A stretch of 64,000 nucleotides of DNA from JAIVJG01 sp964236735 (GTDB lineage: Bacteria; Acidobacteriota; Blastocatellia; Pyrinomonadales; Pyrinomonadaceae). This document shows, in pieces, positions 43,650-52,431 of the stretch. Positions within the stretch are counted from its first letter, which is position 1. Each line of letters begins with the position of its first letter. The translations under genes and the position numbers were made by a program. The DNA is taken from positions 171,332-235,331 of the forward strand of contig CAXSFM010000007.1 of NCBI GenBank assembly GCA_964236735.1, given 5' to 3'. The notes under the pieces were generated by a model that worked only from the letters and a program-made list of their open reading frames with translations, searched no databases and was not told where the DNA came from.

Positions 43650-44846
43650 CTACTCGGTCGCGCGCGTCAACTCTTCTTTTGACAACTCTGCGCGCGCATG
43701 GTCGTCAGCATGATAATGCCGCCCCTTCCACTCGACGCCGCGCCCCGTTTTGCATTTCCACCACGAAGAAATTCCGAGCGCGAGAAGAATCATCTCGCCC
43801 AGCGGATGCAGCAGCACAGACCACCACGGATGACCGAATCGCCATGCCAGCACCGCACGCATGGCAAGCACGCAGAGGGCGAGTGTGAAGATCAGCAACG
43901 ACGCGCCCGCGTGCATGTTGGTGACGGCGAACGGCAGCAGGATGAACGGCAGCAGGCAGAGCGTGAAGTGCAGCAGGATAAACATCCAGAAACTCCGCTC
44001 GCGTCGAAAGGCCGGGAAAAAGTTCTTCTGAAAGCCGCGCCAGATTTCCTTGAATGAACTGTACATGCGAACGCTCAACACGTCCTGACCGTCGAGGCAC
44101 AGACTACGCTCGCCGCACGCGCGCCAGCTTTGCGCGAGCCGCACGTCCTCAAAAATCTCCGCGCGAACGAGCGCGTGACCGCCCGTCTGTTCGTACACAT
44201 CGCGGCGCGTGAGAATGCAGGAGCCATGCGCGAGTCCGAGCGATGCGTCGAGCGGTCGCTTGAACGCGAGCGGCGCGGGGTAGAGCGTGAAGACAACGAA
44301 GTTGAGCAGAGGCATCAACGCGCGCTCCCAGAATCCGACGAGTTCGAGCGCAGGCCAGCAAGAGAGAAACGTGACCTCGCGCGTCTCTGCTTCCGCCACG
44401 ATGTGCGATGCTGCCGACGCACTCAGCCGCGCATCGGCGTCGAGAAACAGCAGCCAGTCGCCACGCGCTTCCGCCGCGAGACGCGCGCAGGCGAAAGTCT
44501 TGCCGCACCAGCCGGCGGGTAATTTTGACGACGCCACGCCGCGCACGCGCGCATCTCTGCGAGCGTAGCCGGCGATGATGCGCGCCGTGTCGTCCGTCGA
44601 GTGATCGTCGTAGATGAGAATTTCGCGGACGACATCGCTCGTCTGCGCGAGCGCGTGTTCGAGGCACAGCGCAAGATTCGTCTCTTCGTCGCGCGCGGGG
44701 ATTAGTATCGAGACGCTCGTGCGCGCCTGTGCCTGCTGCTGCTGTCGCCCGTCAGCCATCACGCGCGGCCAGCACAGCGCATTCCAGAGCGTCACGCCGA
44801 GCAACGCAATGACAGGCAGGAGGAATGTGGCGAGAAGAATGCTCAT
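43650..44846 (-). CDS. GT2 carotenoid glycosyltransferase (CruC/CrtQ-like)
   Basis: The product is 398 aa from ATG 44846; a GTG four codons earlier (44858) is an alternative. It has an N-terminal membrane anchor. A GT-A domain carries VSILIPARDEETNLALCLEH, IYDDHSTDDT, WLLFLDADARLS (DxD) and GHALVRAEIFEDVRLAQSWR (ED base, then QxxRW-like element). Three to four membrane segments close the protein. Related family-2 enzymes glucosylate hydroxylated carotenoids (chlorobactene) or carotenoic acids (staphyloxanthin). Beside cruF, the likely acceptor is the tertiary hydroxyl made by hydration. Operon spacing supports this. Confidence 0.85.
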   Translation of the reverse strand: MSILLATFLLPVIALLGVTLWNALCWPRVMADGRQQQQAQARTSVSILIPARDEETNLALCLEHALAQTSDVVREILIYDDHSTDDTARIIAGYARRDARVRGVASSKLPAGWCGKTFACARLAAEARGDWLLFLDADARLSASAASHIVAEAETREVTFLSCWPALELVGFWERALMPLLNFVVFTLYPAPLAFKRPLDASLGLAHGSCILTRRDVYEQTGGHALVRAEIFEDVRLAQSWRACGERSLCLDGQDVLSVRMYSSFKEIWRGFQKNFFPAFRRERSFWMFILLHFTLCLLPFILLPFAVTNMHAGASLLIFTLALCVLAMRAVLAWRFGHPWWSVLLHPLGEMILLALGISSWWKCKTGRGVEWKGRHYHADDHARAELSKEELTRATE

Positions 44847-44886
44847 GAAACTGGACACGCCCGTTCGCGTTGAGCGGCGACTGTCC

Positions 44887-45855
44887 TCAACTCGCCGCGC
44901 GACTGCTCAGGGCGATGGATGAAGCCGGCGCGTCATTTGAAATTTCATTTACTTTCACTCTTTCAAGACACAGGCGTGCGGCGTCGGCAAGTAAACGTGT
45001 CTCGGTACGCGCGCCGAATCTTTCGACGAGCCTCGACGAGCCGCGCGCGACGAGCCGCGCGGCGATTTGTCGCGCCGCGCTCACGCCGTAAGCGGTGACG
45101 GCGGTCGCGCGTGCGTGGCGCGCGTCCTGTCCGGCGGGTTTGCCCGTTAAATCGCTGTCGCATGAATCGTCCAGCAGGTCGTCGCAAATTTGATAAGCCC
45201 TGCCGAAGCATTCGCCGAACTCGACGAGCGCGCGCAGGTCTTCATCTTTCGCGCCGCAGGCGAGCGCGCCGGCGATCATCATCAGGCGCATGAGCGCGAC
45301 GGTTTTCAAGTCGCGACTCTCCAACTGGCTCACATCATCTTCGCCGGACGCGCGCGTCAGCAGGTCAACGACTTGCCCGCCGATCATGCCGTTTGCTCCA
45401 ACCGAGCGCGCCGCTTCCGCGATGAGCGACTCGACCGCGCCCGTTTTTTTGCACGCGCCCGCCGCCTGTGCCAGCAGCGCGTAAGATTGATTGAGCAGCG
45501 CGACGGCGGCGAGCGTGGCGACGCCCTCGCCATAGGCGAGATGCAGCGCGCGACGATTGCGACGCAGGTGCGCGTCGTCCATCGAAGGCAAATCGTCGAG
45601 GATGAGAGAACTGCTGTGCAAAAATTCGACGGCGCACATCACATCCAACCCGCCCGCGCGCGGCACGCCGACGAGATCGCAGGCGAGCAGCGCGAGCACC
45701 GGACGCAGGCGTTTGCCGCCGGGAAAGACCGCGTAGGCGAGCGCGTCGTTGAGAGAACGCGCTGCCGGCAGAGAAGTCAGCGGCAGGCGCGCGCGCAGTG
45801 CGTCTTCAATCTCGCGCCTCTGGCCGGCGATGTATGTGGATAACTGTTCGCTCAA
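44887..45855 (-). CDS. crtE: Geranylgeranyl diphosphate synthase
   Basis: The product is 322 aa of the trans-prenyltransferase family. The first Asp-rich motif is LILDDLPSMDDAHLRR (DDxxxxD form), with the preceding HSSS chain-length region lacking a bulky pair. The second is AYQICDDLLDDSCD. GGKRLRP binds the diphosphate and Mg2+. This bacterial GGPP/FPP form should supply the C20 precursor for phytoene synthesis. It sits between the alpha/beta hydrolase and the glycosyltransferase with gaps of 32 and 28-40 bp, thus operonic. Confidence 0.9.
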   Translation of the reverse strand: MSEQLSTYIAGQRREIEDALRARLPLTSLPAARSLNDALAYAVFPGGKRLRPVLALLACDLVGVPRAGGLDVMCAVEFLHSSSLILDDLPSMDDAHLRRNRRALHLAYGEGVATLAAVALLNQSYALLAQAAGACKKTGAVESLIAEAARSVGANGMIGGQVVDLLTRASGEDDVSQLESRDLKTVALMRLMMIAGALACGAKDEDLRALVEFGECFGRAYQICDDLLDDSCDSDLTGKPAGQDARHARATAVTAYGVSAARQIAARLVARGSSRLVERFGARTETRLLADAARLCLERVKVNEISNDAPASSIALSSRAAS

Positions 45856-45887
45856 AACTTGTATGTCCTCTCCCGTTCATTCCACCG

Positions 45888-46685
45888 TTATTTTTTCGCG
45901 CTCGTGTGCGTCGCGCTCGTCTCGAAGATGATGCGGCTGATTTGTGCGGTCGCTTCCGCGAACGGCAAGTGCCCCGCCTCTTCGAGTTGATAGACGCGCG
46001 CGTGCAGCAGCGTGGCTTGCAGCATCGCGATTGATTTTTTAACTGCGCCGAAAGATTTCTCGCCACGCACGAGATCAACATCCGCGCGCACGTCCGCGAA
46101 TTGTTCCACGCCGCCCATCTCGGCGAAGAGCGTGAGATAACGGCGCGCGTGCTCGTGGTTCGTCGTCGCAAACGAAGCGGTCAGGTCGGCGTCGCCCTCG
46201 CGTCGTGTGGAGAGCGCCTGATTCGTCAGCCAGCGTCCGAAGCTATTGGCGAACGTCGCTTGATAAGCGCGTCGCCCGAAATTTTCGCCCACGAAGAGAC
46301 GAAAGTAGCGCGGCAGATAAGCGAACGGGTCAACCATCACGACGCGCTCGATTATTTCGGGCAGGCGTTGCGCCGCGAGCAGCCCGAAGATCGCGCCGCC
46401 GCAATGACCGATGATCGTCACGCGCTCCGGCACTTCGCCGTCGTCATCATCGCCGCTTCGTTGTGCGACGAGTTGCGAGATGGTGGCGACGATATTGTCA
46501 ACAATGGCCTTCATGCTCCACTCGCGCGGAGGCGTCGAACACCCACAGCCGGGCAGGTCTGCGGCGTAGAGCGCGGCGGCGGCGGGAACATGCGAGGCGA
46601 GCGGCGCGAAGACCGTGTGGTCGCCGCCCCAACCGTGCAGTCCGAGAAAGATTCTCGCGCCCGTGCCGTGCGTCTCACAGAACAT
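45888..46685 (-). CDS. Alpha/beta hydrolase with Cys at the nucleophile position, carotenoid operon
   Basis: The product is 265 aa from ATG 46685; the frame is open further up, but that part is antisense to the crtI end. It has the alpha/beta-hydrolase fold: oxyanion loop LGLHGWGG (residues 14-21), nucleophile elbow IIGHCGGAIFG with Cys95, acid around Asp202/Asp204 and His239 in EEAGHLPFAEA. The usual elbow is GxSxG. A Cys at that place (GxCxG) is known in polyhydroxyalkanoate synthases and some other acyl-transferring members. The start overlaps the crtI stop by 11 bp, so the two are translationally coupled. A role in acylating the carotenoid glycoside or processing its acyl donor is inferred from context only. 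Confidence 0.82.
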   Translation of the reverse strand: MFCETHGTGARIFLGLHGWGGDHTVFAPLASHVPAAAALYAADLPGCGCSTPPREWSMKAIVDNIVATISQLVAQRSGDDDDGEVPERVTIIGHCGGAIFGLLAAQRLPEIIERVVMVDPFAYLPRYFRLFVGENFGRRAYQATFANSFGRWLTNQALSTRREGDADLTASFATTNHEHARRYLTLFAEMGGVEQFADVRADVDLVRGEKSFGAVKKSIAMLQATLLHARVYQLEEAGHLPFAEATAQISRIIFETSATHTSAKK

Positions 46686-48180
46686 GCGACGCAATCCTCT
46701 CCGCCACGAGTTTGCCGCCGAGCACGACCATCGGCATTCCTGTGCCCGGCGTCGTGCTCGCGCCGACGTAGTACAGACCTTCAACTTCGGACGAAAAATT
46801 CTTTGGACGAAACGGCCCGATTTGACGGAGCGTGTGCGCCGCGCCGAAGGCCGAGCCGTCGTAGAGTCCAAAGCGTCGCCGCCACTCGACGGGCGTGTAA
46901 ATTTCTTCGACGCAAAAACGTTCCGGCGCGATTTCAACGTCGTGGCGCGCGAGCGTTTGGAGTACCTGGCTTTTTATCTTTCGCACTTCATCATTCCAAT
47001 CAACATCCGGCATCTCGCTGATGAGCGGCGTCGGCGCAAGCACGAAGAGCGTGGTGTCGCCCTCCGGCGCGAGCGTATCGTCGGTGGCCGAAGGGACGCT
47101 CGTATAAAAAGGCAGGTCGCGGGGCACGCGCTTGAATTTGAAGAGATCGTCGAACGCCGCGCGATTGTCTGCCGGCAGAAAAATCGTGTGGTGGCCGAGA
47201 TTTTCGATTTTTCCGCGCACGCCCCAGTAGAAAGTTACGACGCCCGGCGTCATGGCGGTTTGCTTCGCACGTTGACGAGCGCGCGCGGCATGTCCGTTTT
47301 CTGTTGCGAGCAACTCGGTGTCAGTCGTCGGCACGTCAACATTCGAGACGACAAGCGCGCACGCGCGAAAAGTTTCGTCCGCGAGTTCGACGCCTGTGAC
47401 GCGCCCTTCGTGCGTGCGAATTTTTTTAACCGGGCTGCTCGTGTGAATCTCAATGCCGAGTTCGCGCGCGAGTTGCTCGATGCCCTCGACCAGACCGTAA
47501 ATGCCACGCTTCGGCAGCCACAGGCCGTAAGCCATTTCGCCGTAAGCGAGAATCGTGAACATGCCGGGCAAACTGTATGGCGAGCCGCCGAGATACATCG
47601 CATAAGAGCCGAGCGCCTCGCGCAGGTAACGACTCTTGAAGAAGCGTCGAAGCTCGCCATCGAGCGTGCGATGAATGCTAGTGCGCCACATCTCGACGGG
47701 ATTGAGCGCGCCGAGCCATTTCAACGGATTGTCCACGTTGCGCGTGACGAGCTTGTCGAAGGCGAGACGGTATTTCGTCTCAGCGTCGCGCATGAAAGCG
47801 AAGACGCGCGGACTCGAACCCGGCTCCAGACGCTCGCACTCGCCGAGAAAAAGCCGGAGGTCGCTCGAAAGTTCGAGGCTCGCCCCGTCGCTCCAACGAA
47901 ACGTAATCGAGGGAGCGACGGGCAGCAGTTGCACGTAGTCGCGCAAGTCGCGCCCGGCGGCGGCGAAGAGTTGCTCGAAGACCCAGGGGTAGTTCAGGAG
48001 CGATGGGCCGGTGTCGAAGCGGAAGCCTTCGCGCTCGATAACATTTGCCCGCCCGCCCACGCGCTCGTTCGCTTCGTGAATGGACACGTCGAAGCCCGCG
48101 AGCCGGAGATGAACGCCAGCGCTTAAGCCTCCCAGTCCGCCGCCGATGATGACGACTTGTCTGTCCGTGCCGCGTTTCAT
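46675..48180 (-). CDS. crtI: Phytoene desaturase
   Basis: The product is 501 aa. The dinucleotide-binding motif is VVIIGGGLGGLSAGVHLRLAG, followed by GGRANVIEREGFRFDTGPSL. The C-terminal FAD block is EGLYYVGASTTPGTGMPMVV. These fit CrtI, which introduces conjugated double bonds into phytoene. Position directly after crtB supports the phytoene substrate. The degree of desaturation (neurosporene or lycopene) cannot be told. An 85-bp gap to crtB is the largest in the operon. Confidence 0.88.
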   Translation of the reverse strand: MKRGTDRQVVIIGGGLGGLSAGVHLRLAGFDVSIHEANERVGGRANVIEREGFRFDTGPSLLNYPWVFEQLFAAAGRDLRDYVQLLPVAPSITFRWSDGASLELSSDLRLFLGECERLEPGSSPRVFAFMRDAETKYRLAFDKLVTRNVDNPLKWLGALNPVEMWRTSIHRTLDGELRRFFKSRYLREALGSYAMYLGGSPYSLPGMFTILAYGEMAYGLWLPKRGIYGLVEGIEQLARELGIEIHTSSPVKKIRTHEGRVTGVELADETFRACALVVSNVDVPTTDTELLATENGHAARARQRAKQTAMTPGVVTFYWGVRGKIENLGHHTIFLPADNRAAFDDLFKFKRVPRDLPFYTSVPSATDDTLAPEGDTTLFVLAPTPLISEMPDVDWNDEVRKIKSQVLQTLARHDVEIAPERFCVEEIYTPVEWRRRFGLYDGSAFGAAHTLRQIGPFRPKNFSSEVEGLYYVGASTTPGTGMPMVVLGGKLVAERIASHVL

Positions 48181-48265
48181 TTATCTGTCCGTTTAGAGTG
48201 ACGCCTTCAGGCGTGCTGTCTTGCGTGTTCGCACTCGCAAATTTTTGCTCTTCGCACGCGCGCGC

Positions 48266-49300
48266 TCAACGAAGCAGGTAGGCGAGCGGGATGCGCCAGT
48301 ATTTGCTCGGCGGGAGCGCCTGCAATTTCTCCTTGAGCGGCACGCTTTCGCGATGGCGGATGCCGCGCGCGCTGGCGGCGATGCGGTCGTTCAAGCGTCC
48401 GTAAACCTTGATGCAAGCCTCAATCGCGAGGCGACAGTCGGGCGCGAATGCGTCGAGTCCGGCCTCTGCGCTGGCGTACAAATCTGCGGCGTGTGCGGCC
48501 ATCCGGCGCAGCACGCGCGCGAGCGGCTCAGGTTGTCGCGCGTCGTTTGTATTCAAATTTTCGATGCCTTCGGAGCGCAATACATCGAGCGGCAGATAGA
48601 TGCGCCCGCGCGTTTCATCTTCGCTCACGTCGCGCAGAAAATTCGTCAGTTGCAGCGCGACACCGAGATCGCGCGCGCTCTTCATGGCGCGTGTGAAATC
48701 TTTGTCGGAGCGCGCGCCATAGACGTAAGCCAGAAAGTATCCGACGACGACCGCGCTGCCGTAGATGTAATTTTCAATCAAGTCATCCATCGTCTCGAAA
48801 GGACGCGGATTCACGTCGAGTCGCATGGCGTCGAGGAACGAGCGATAAAATTCCGCGGGAATGCCGCGCGCGCGCGCGACTTTCGTAAATCCCGCGAGGA
48901 AACAGGGAATTCCGGCGCGCAACGTGTCGGCTAAAGACGGCGCGCGCAATCCGACTTCGTAAAAACTTTGCCATTCATCCAGCACGCGCAGGCGTTCGGC
49001 GGGCGCGAGCGGGAACGTGTCCACGACTTCATCCGGGTAACGCACGGCGGCGTAGATGGCCTCGACTTCTTCGCGTTTAGCGGCGGGCAGAAAGCGGCTG
49101 ACGATAAAAAAACTCGTCGTGTAGGCGCGCATCACGCGGCGTGACTCGACGTTGAGGACGTGCCACACTTCAGCTTCCGAGCGTGCGCGCAACGCCCGCG
49201 TTCGTGTCCGCGATTCAAGGGCGTCCCACTCTTGCTGTCCCCAGACTTTCGCGGGCTGTGTGTTGTTGCTGTCAGGTGAAAGCATCAAGTTCTCAATCAT
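48266..49300 (-). CDS. crtB: Phytoene synthase
   Basis: The product is 344 aa of the squalene/phytoene synthase family. The first Asp-rich motif reads YAAVRYPDEVVDTF. The second is QLTNFLRDVSEDETRGRIYL, the usual NxxRDxxED block. YIYGSAVVVGYFLAYVYG is the conserved helix. It condenses two GGPP to phytoene. An N-terminal extension of about 45 residues precedes the core; a second Met (residue 6) could also start it. It lies 6 bp after the CarH-like regulator, so regulator and biosynthesis genes share one transcript. Confidence 0.9.
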   Translation of the reverse strand: MIENLMLSPDSNNTQPAKVWGQQEWDALESRTRTRALRARSEAEVWHVLNVESRRVMRAYTTSFFIVSRFLPAAKREEVEAIYAAVRYPDEVVDTFPLAPAERLRVLDEWQSFYEVGLRAPSLADTLRAGIPCFLAGFTKVARARGIPAEFYRSFLDAMRLDVNPRPFETMDDLIENYIYGSAVVVGYFLAYVYGARSDKDFTRAMKSARDLGVALQLTNFLRDVSEDETRGRIYLPLDVLRSEGIENLNTNDARQPEPLARVLRRMAAHAADLYASAEAGLDAFAPDCRLAIEACIKVYGRLNDRIAASARGIRHRESVPLKEKLQALPPSKYWRIPLAYLLR

Positions 49301-49306
49301 CCGAGT

Positions 49307-50227
49307 TTATTCCGTATGCTCGGCGGCGAATTTTGCAAGCTGGCGGAAATTGTCTGCGTGCAGATTGGCGGGGAAGCGTTGTCGAATCTCCGCGCCCGAA
49401 AAACCCGCGCCGCCAAGCACGATGAGCGTGTGCGACTGATGCGCGGCCTTGCGGAAAGCTTCGTACTCGCGCGCGGCGCGATCCAGATTGTTGAGAATCG
49501 TCGAGGCGATGCAGACGAGTTGCGGATGGTATCTCTCAATCAATTCGGCGAGCGCGGAGAACGGCGTGCTCGCGCCGAGTTCGACGATTGACCATCCGGC
49601 GGCCTCCAGCGTCAGCGCGGCAATATGCACGGGCAATTCGTGAAAGTCTTCCTCCGAGTTGCAACAGATTGCCAGCCGCTCATTCGTCATCATCGAGGGC
49701 AGAGCCAACGCCGCGCGCAGCGCACGCAACGCCGCGATGGCCGTCTGCGTCGCGATGTGTTCCTGCGCGACGGAAAGCTCGCCGCGCCGCCAGAGGTCTC
49801 CGATTTTTCTTAACGGCGGAAGCAGGACGGCGTCGGCTATCTCTGCGACGCCGTAACCGTGCAGGTGCAGATTGACGAGCAGCGCGGCGGCCTCTTCGTC
49901 GCGCGCGCCGAGCAGCGCATCGTACATTTCTGCGATGAGCGCGGCAGCATTGCCGTCGTCTCCTTCCTCGAATGTGACGACGCCTGATGCCACGTGCGCG
50001 GCGGTCGCGGCGGTGTGTCTGGGGCGCGCGCGCGGTGTTTCTTCTCCGTGTCCGGCGCGGCGGAAGGCAGCCACATCGGCGGGACGAAAACGCCTGTGCC
50101 CGCCGGCAGTTTTCTCCGCCGACAACAGCCCGCCATCAGCCCAGCGTTTGACTGACGCCTCGCTGACGCCGAGCAGCCGCGCGACTTCCTTGCTGGTCAG
50201 TTTTGTGCTGCGAAGTGTATTCTTCAT
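49307..50227 (-). CDS. carH: CarH-type MerR regulator with cobalamin-binding domain (B12 photoreceptor)
   Basis: The product is 306 aa. The N-terminal MerR winged helix (LTSKEVARLLGVSEASVKRW, then TAGGHRRFRPADV) binds DNA. The middle helical bundle has Trp146 and the pair Glu156-His157 (LSVAQEHIATQ), with the same spacing as the light-sensing residues of CarH. The C-terminal Rossmann domain has the cobalamin ligand His196 in EEDFHELPVHIAAL; the usual DxHxxG motif reads DFHELP, with Pro in place of Gly. CarH proteins repress carotenoid genes in the dark as adenosylcobalamin-bound tetramers and release DNA in light. As first gene of the operon it likely represses itself and crtBI and onward. 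Confidence 0.9.
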   Translation of the reverse strand: MKNTLRSTKLTSKEVARLLGVSEASVKRWADGGLLSAEKTAGGHRRFRPADVAAFRRAGHGEETPRARPRHTAATAAHVASGVVTFEEGDDGNAAALIAEMYDALLGARDEEAAALLVNLHLHGYGVAEIADAVLLPPLRKIGDLWRRGELSVAQEHIATQTAIAALRALRAALALPSMMTNERLAICCNSEEDFHELPVHIAALTLEAAGWSIVELGASTPFSALAELIERYHPQLVCIASTILNNLDRAAREYEAFRKAAHQSHTLIVLGGAGFSGAEIRQRFPANLHADNFRQLAKFAAEHTE

Positions 50228-50251
50228 CAGTTGTTTATGAAAGACGCAGAG

Positions 50252-50279
50252 TGTAGCAGAGTCAGGAAGATGTGCAAAC
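50252..50279 (-). promoter_or_regulatory. Probable promoter of the carotenoid operon
   Basis: On the minus strand, TTGCAC (50279-50274) and TACACT (50257-50252) are spaced 16 bp, about 25 bp before the regulator start at 50227. This leaves a very short leader, with no good Shine-Dalgarno. A CarH-like repressor would be expected to cover this site. The rest of the 228-bp divergent gap (50228-50455) is AT-rich and includes TTGACAAAG (50308) on the idi side. Confidence 0.5.
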
Positions 50280-50455
50280 TAAAATTCGGTCAAATCGAGC
50301 ATCACATTGACAAAGCAAGGCTTGATATAAGTTTGAAGAGATAGTAATCTGACTCAAAATCATCAAATCGTTCAGAGCGTCCAATGGTTTTTGTCACTTT
50401 AAGAAGCGGTGCAGGGTAACATCGTGGTCGTGCGGCGGGCTGTGAAAAGGGCTAG

Positions 50456-50992
50456 ATGATGCGGGAACAAATCATCATTGTGGATAGCGAAGACCAAGAG
50501 CTTGGCGTCGGCGAAAAGATGCAGACGCATCGCGCGGGCGCACTGCACAGGGCGTTCTCCATCTTCGTCTTCGACTCTGAGCGGCGACTCTTACTCCAGA
50601 GACGCGCGCGGACGAAATATCATTCGGCGGGGCTGTGGTCGAACACTTGCTGCGGGCATCCGCGCCCCGGCGAGACGACGCTGGCGGCGGCGCATCGCAG
50701 GCTGCGTGAAGAGATGAATTTTGATTGCGAGTTGCAGGAGGCGTTCGGCTTCGTCTATCGCGCGGAACTGGAAGGCGATTTGATCGAGCATGAATACGAC
50801 CACGTCTTCGTCGGTGAGTTCGATGGCGAGCCGTCGCCTGACCCGTCGGAGGCCGAAGAGTGGAGTCGGGTGAGCATGTCCGAGTTGCGGCGCGGCTTGC
50901 GCGAGCGACCGGAAGAGTACAGCTACTGGCTGCGCGTCGCGATTAACGAGCAGGGTTGGCAGAGTCTCAACCGCATCGCGGGCGTGGAATAA
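50456..50992 (+). CDS. idi: Isopentenyl-diphosphate delta-isomerase, type I
   Basis: The product is 178 aa of the Nudix-fold type I isomerase. The catalytic Cys block is WSNTCCGHPRPGE (Cys65/Cys66 region), with the metal ligands in HRAFSIFVFD and YDHVFVGEF. REEMNFDCEL is the modified Nudix helix. It interconverts IPP and DMAPP and so feeds GGPP synthesis. It is divergent from the carotenoid operon and shares its upstream region, so joint control is plausible. AAAGGG precedes the ATGATG start. Confidence 0.92.
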   Translation: MMREQIIIVDSEDQELGVGEKMQTHRAGALHRAFSIFVFDSERRLLLQRRARTKYHSAGLWSNTCCGHPRPGETTLAAAHRRLREEMNFDCELQEAFGFVYRAELEGDLIEHEYDHVFVGEFDGEPSPDPSEAEEWSRVSMSELRRGLRERPEEYSYWLRVAINEQGWQSLNRIAGVE

Positions 50993-51047
50993 TTTTGGAC
51001 TCCGAACATAACCATCGTCTCACATCGGTTATGTCCAACAAAAGATC

Positions 51048-51695
51048 ATGCCGGACAGTCTGACTCGAAAATCATTGATGCGCGGTCTGTCGCATCTCGT
51101 CAAAGTTGATGCAGACCTCGCACGCATCCACGCAGAGTACGGGACGCCGCCAATGTGGGAGCGCGCGCCGGGCTTCGCCACGCTCGTTCACATCATCCTC
51201 GAACAGCAAGTTTCGCTGGCCTCCGCGCGCGCGACATACGAGCGATTGGTTGCGCTTGCCGCTCCTCCCGCGCCGCTCGCGCCGGAAAGTTTTCTCGCGC
51301 TCGATGATGAGACGCTCCGGCGCGTTGGCTTCAGTCGGCAGAAGACAGCTTACTGTCGCAATCTCGCGCGGGCTGTGCTCGAAGGCGAACTCGATTTGCG
51401 CGCGTTGGAAGAGATGAGCGACGAAGTTGTGTGCGAGCATCTGACGAGCGTCAAAGGCATCGGCAGATGGACGGCGGAGATTTATCTGTTGATGGTCTTG
51501 CGAAGGCGGGATGTATGGCCGGCGGGCGATCTCGCGCTGGCTCTCGCGGCGCAATGTGTGAAGAACTTGCCGCAGCGTCCGACGCCGGACGAGTTGCGCG
51601 TGTTGAGCATGGCGTGGCAACCGTGGCGAGCCGTCGCCGCGCGCCTGTTGTGGAATTATTACCTCAATGCTCCGAAGAAAACGACAACAAAATAA
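51048..51695 (+). CDS. DNA-3-methyladenine glycosylase II (AlkA-like, HhH-GPD)
   Basis: The product is 215 aa. The helix-hairpin-helix (LTSVKGIGRWTAEIYLL) and catalytic Asp (VWPAGDLALALA) identify an HhH-GPD alkylbase glycosylase without an Fe-S cluster, close to AlkA/MagII. It removes alkylated purines from DNA in base-excision repair. The response-regulator gene starts 12 bp downstream, so they may share a transcript. An imperfect inverted repeat (ACATAACC...GGTTATGT, about 51006-51030) precedes the gene and could be an operator. Confidence 0.9.
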   Translation: MPDSLTRKSLMRGLSHLVKVDADLARIHAEYGTPPMWERAPGFATLVHIILEQQVSLASARATYERLVALAAPPAPLAPESFLALDDETLRRVGFSRQKTAYCRNLARAVLEGELDLRALEEMSDEVVCEHLTSVKGIGRWTAEIYLLMVLRRRDVWPAGDLALALAAQCVKNLPQRPTPDELRVLSMAWQPWRAVAARLLWNYYLNAPKKTTTK

Positions 51696-51707
51696 GGGAA
51701 GACGTTG

Positions 51708-52418
51708 ATGGAAGCGAGCGACGACGGCGGCGGCACAATCTTAATCGTCGAGGACGACGAGAAGACAGCGACGCTGGTAGCGATCTATCTTGAGCGCGCG
51801 GGATTCAAGACGCTCGTCGCGCACGACGGCGCGCAGGCTTTGAAGATGGCGCGTCGTTACGAGTTTATCTTTGCGATTCTTGATTTGATGCTGCCCGAAA
51901 TTGACGGCTGGGAAGTTTGCCGCGAGCTACGGCGCACGTCCGACATACCGATTTTGATTCTGACGGCGCGCAAGGAAGAAGTTGACCGTATCTCCGGGTT
52001 GATGCTGGGCGCGGACGATTACGTCGTCAAGCCTTTTAGTCCGGGCGAGTTGGTCGCGCGTGTCAAAGCGATTTTGCGGCGCGCGCGGTCGAACGCTCCG
52101 AAGGCGGAAGTTGCGCTGGCTCATGGAAAATTAAGTCTGAACCCTGAGAAGCGCAGAGTGATGTTGGACGGCCAGCAGATTTCGCTGACGCCATCGGAAT
52201 TCAAACTGCTCAAGGTCTTGATGTCCGCGCCCGGCAGAGTCTTTCTGCGCGGAGAGCTTGTGCATCAACTCTACCCGCGCGGCGAAGCGGTCGTTGATCG
52301 CGTCGTTGACGTGCATATCGGAAACCTCCGGCAGAAAATCGAGGACGAGCCGTCGAACCCGCAGTACGTTTTGACCGTGCGCGGCGTCGGCTATCAGTTC
52401 GCGGACGACGGGCAGTGA
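51708..52418 (+). CDS. OmpR-family response regulator
   Basis: The product is 236 aa from the ATG at 51708 (GGGAAG upstream; a TTG one codon earlier is possible). The receiver domain has the acidic pair (IVEDDEKT), phospho-acceptor Asp in AILDLMLPEIDGW, Thr in ILTARKEEVD and Lys in DDYVVKPFSPGEL. The C-terminal winged helix (LTPSEFKLLKVLMSAPGRVF, VVDVHIGNLRQKIEDEP) binds direct-repeat DNA. The paired histidine kinase starts 13 bp downstream. Signal unknown. Confidence 0.93.
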   Translation: MEASDDGGGTILIVEDDEKTATLVAIYLERAGFKTLVAHDGAQALKMARRYEFIFAILDLMLPEIDGWEVCRELRRTSDIPILILTARKEEVDRISGLMLGADDYVVKPFSPGELVARVKAILRRARSNAPKAEVALAHGKLSLNPEKRRVMLDGQQISLTPSEFKLLKVLMSAPGRVFLRGELVHQLYPRGEAVVDRVVDVHIGNLRQKIEDEPSNPQYVLTVRGVGYQFADDGQ

Positions 52419-52431
52419 CAAAAAACATCAG

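Noticed and set aside
46686..46937. N-terminal extension of the alpha/beta hydrolase
   Set aside because: The extra residues are Arg/Ser-rich and antisense-like, read out of phase through the end of crtI; the fold starts at the ATG at 46685.
41303..50992. A lycopene cyclase or carotenoid ketolase in the cluster
   Set aside because: I looked for CrtY, CruA, CrtL or CrtW-like proteins among the genes and found none; all genes are otherwise assigned.
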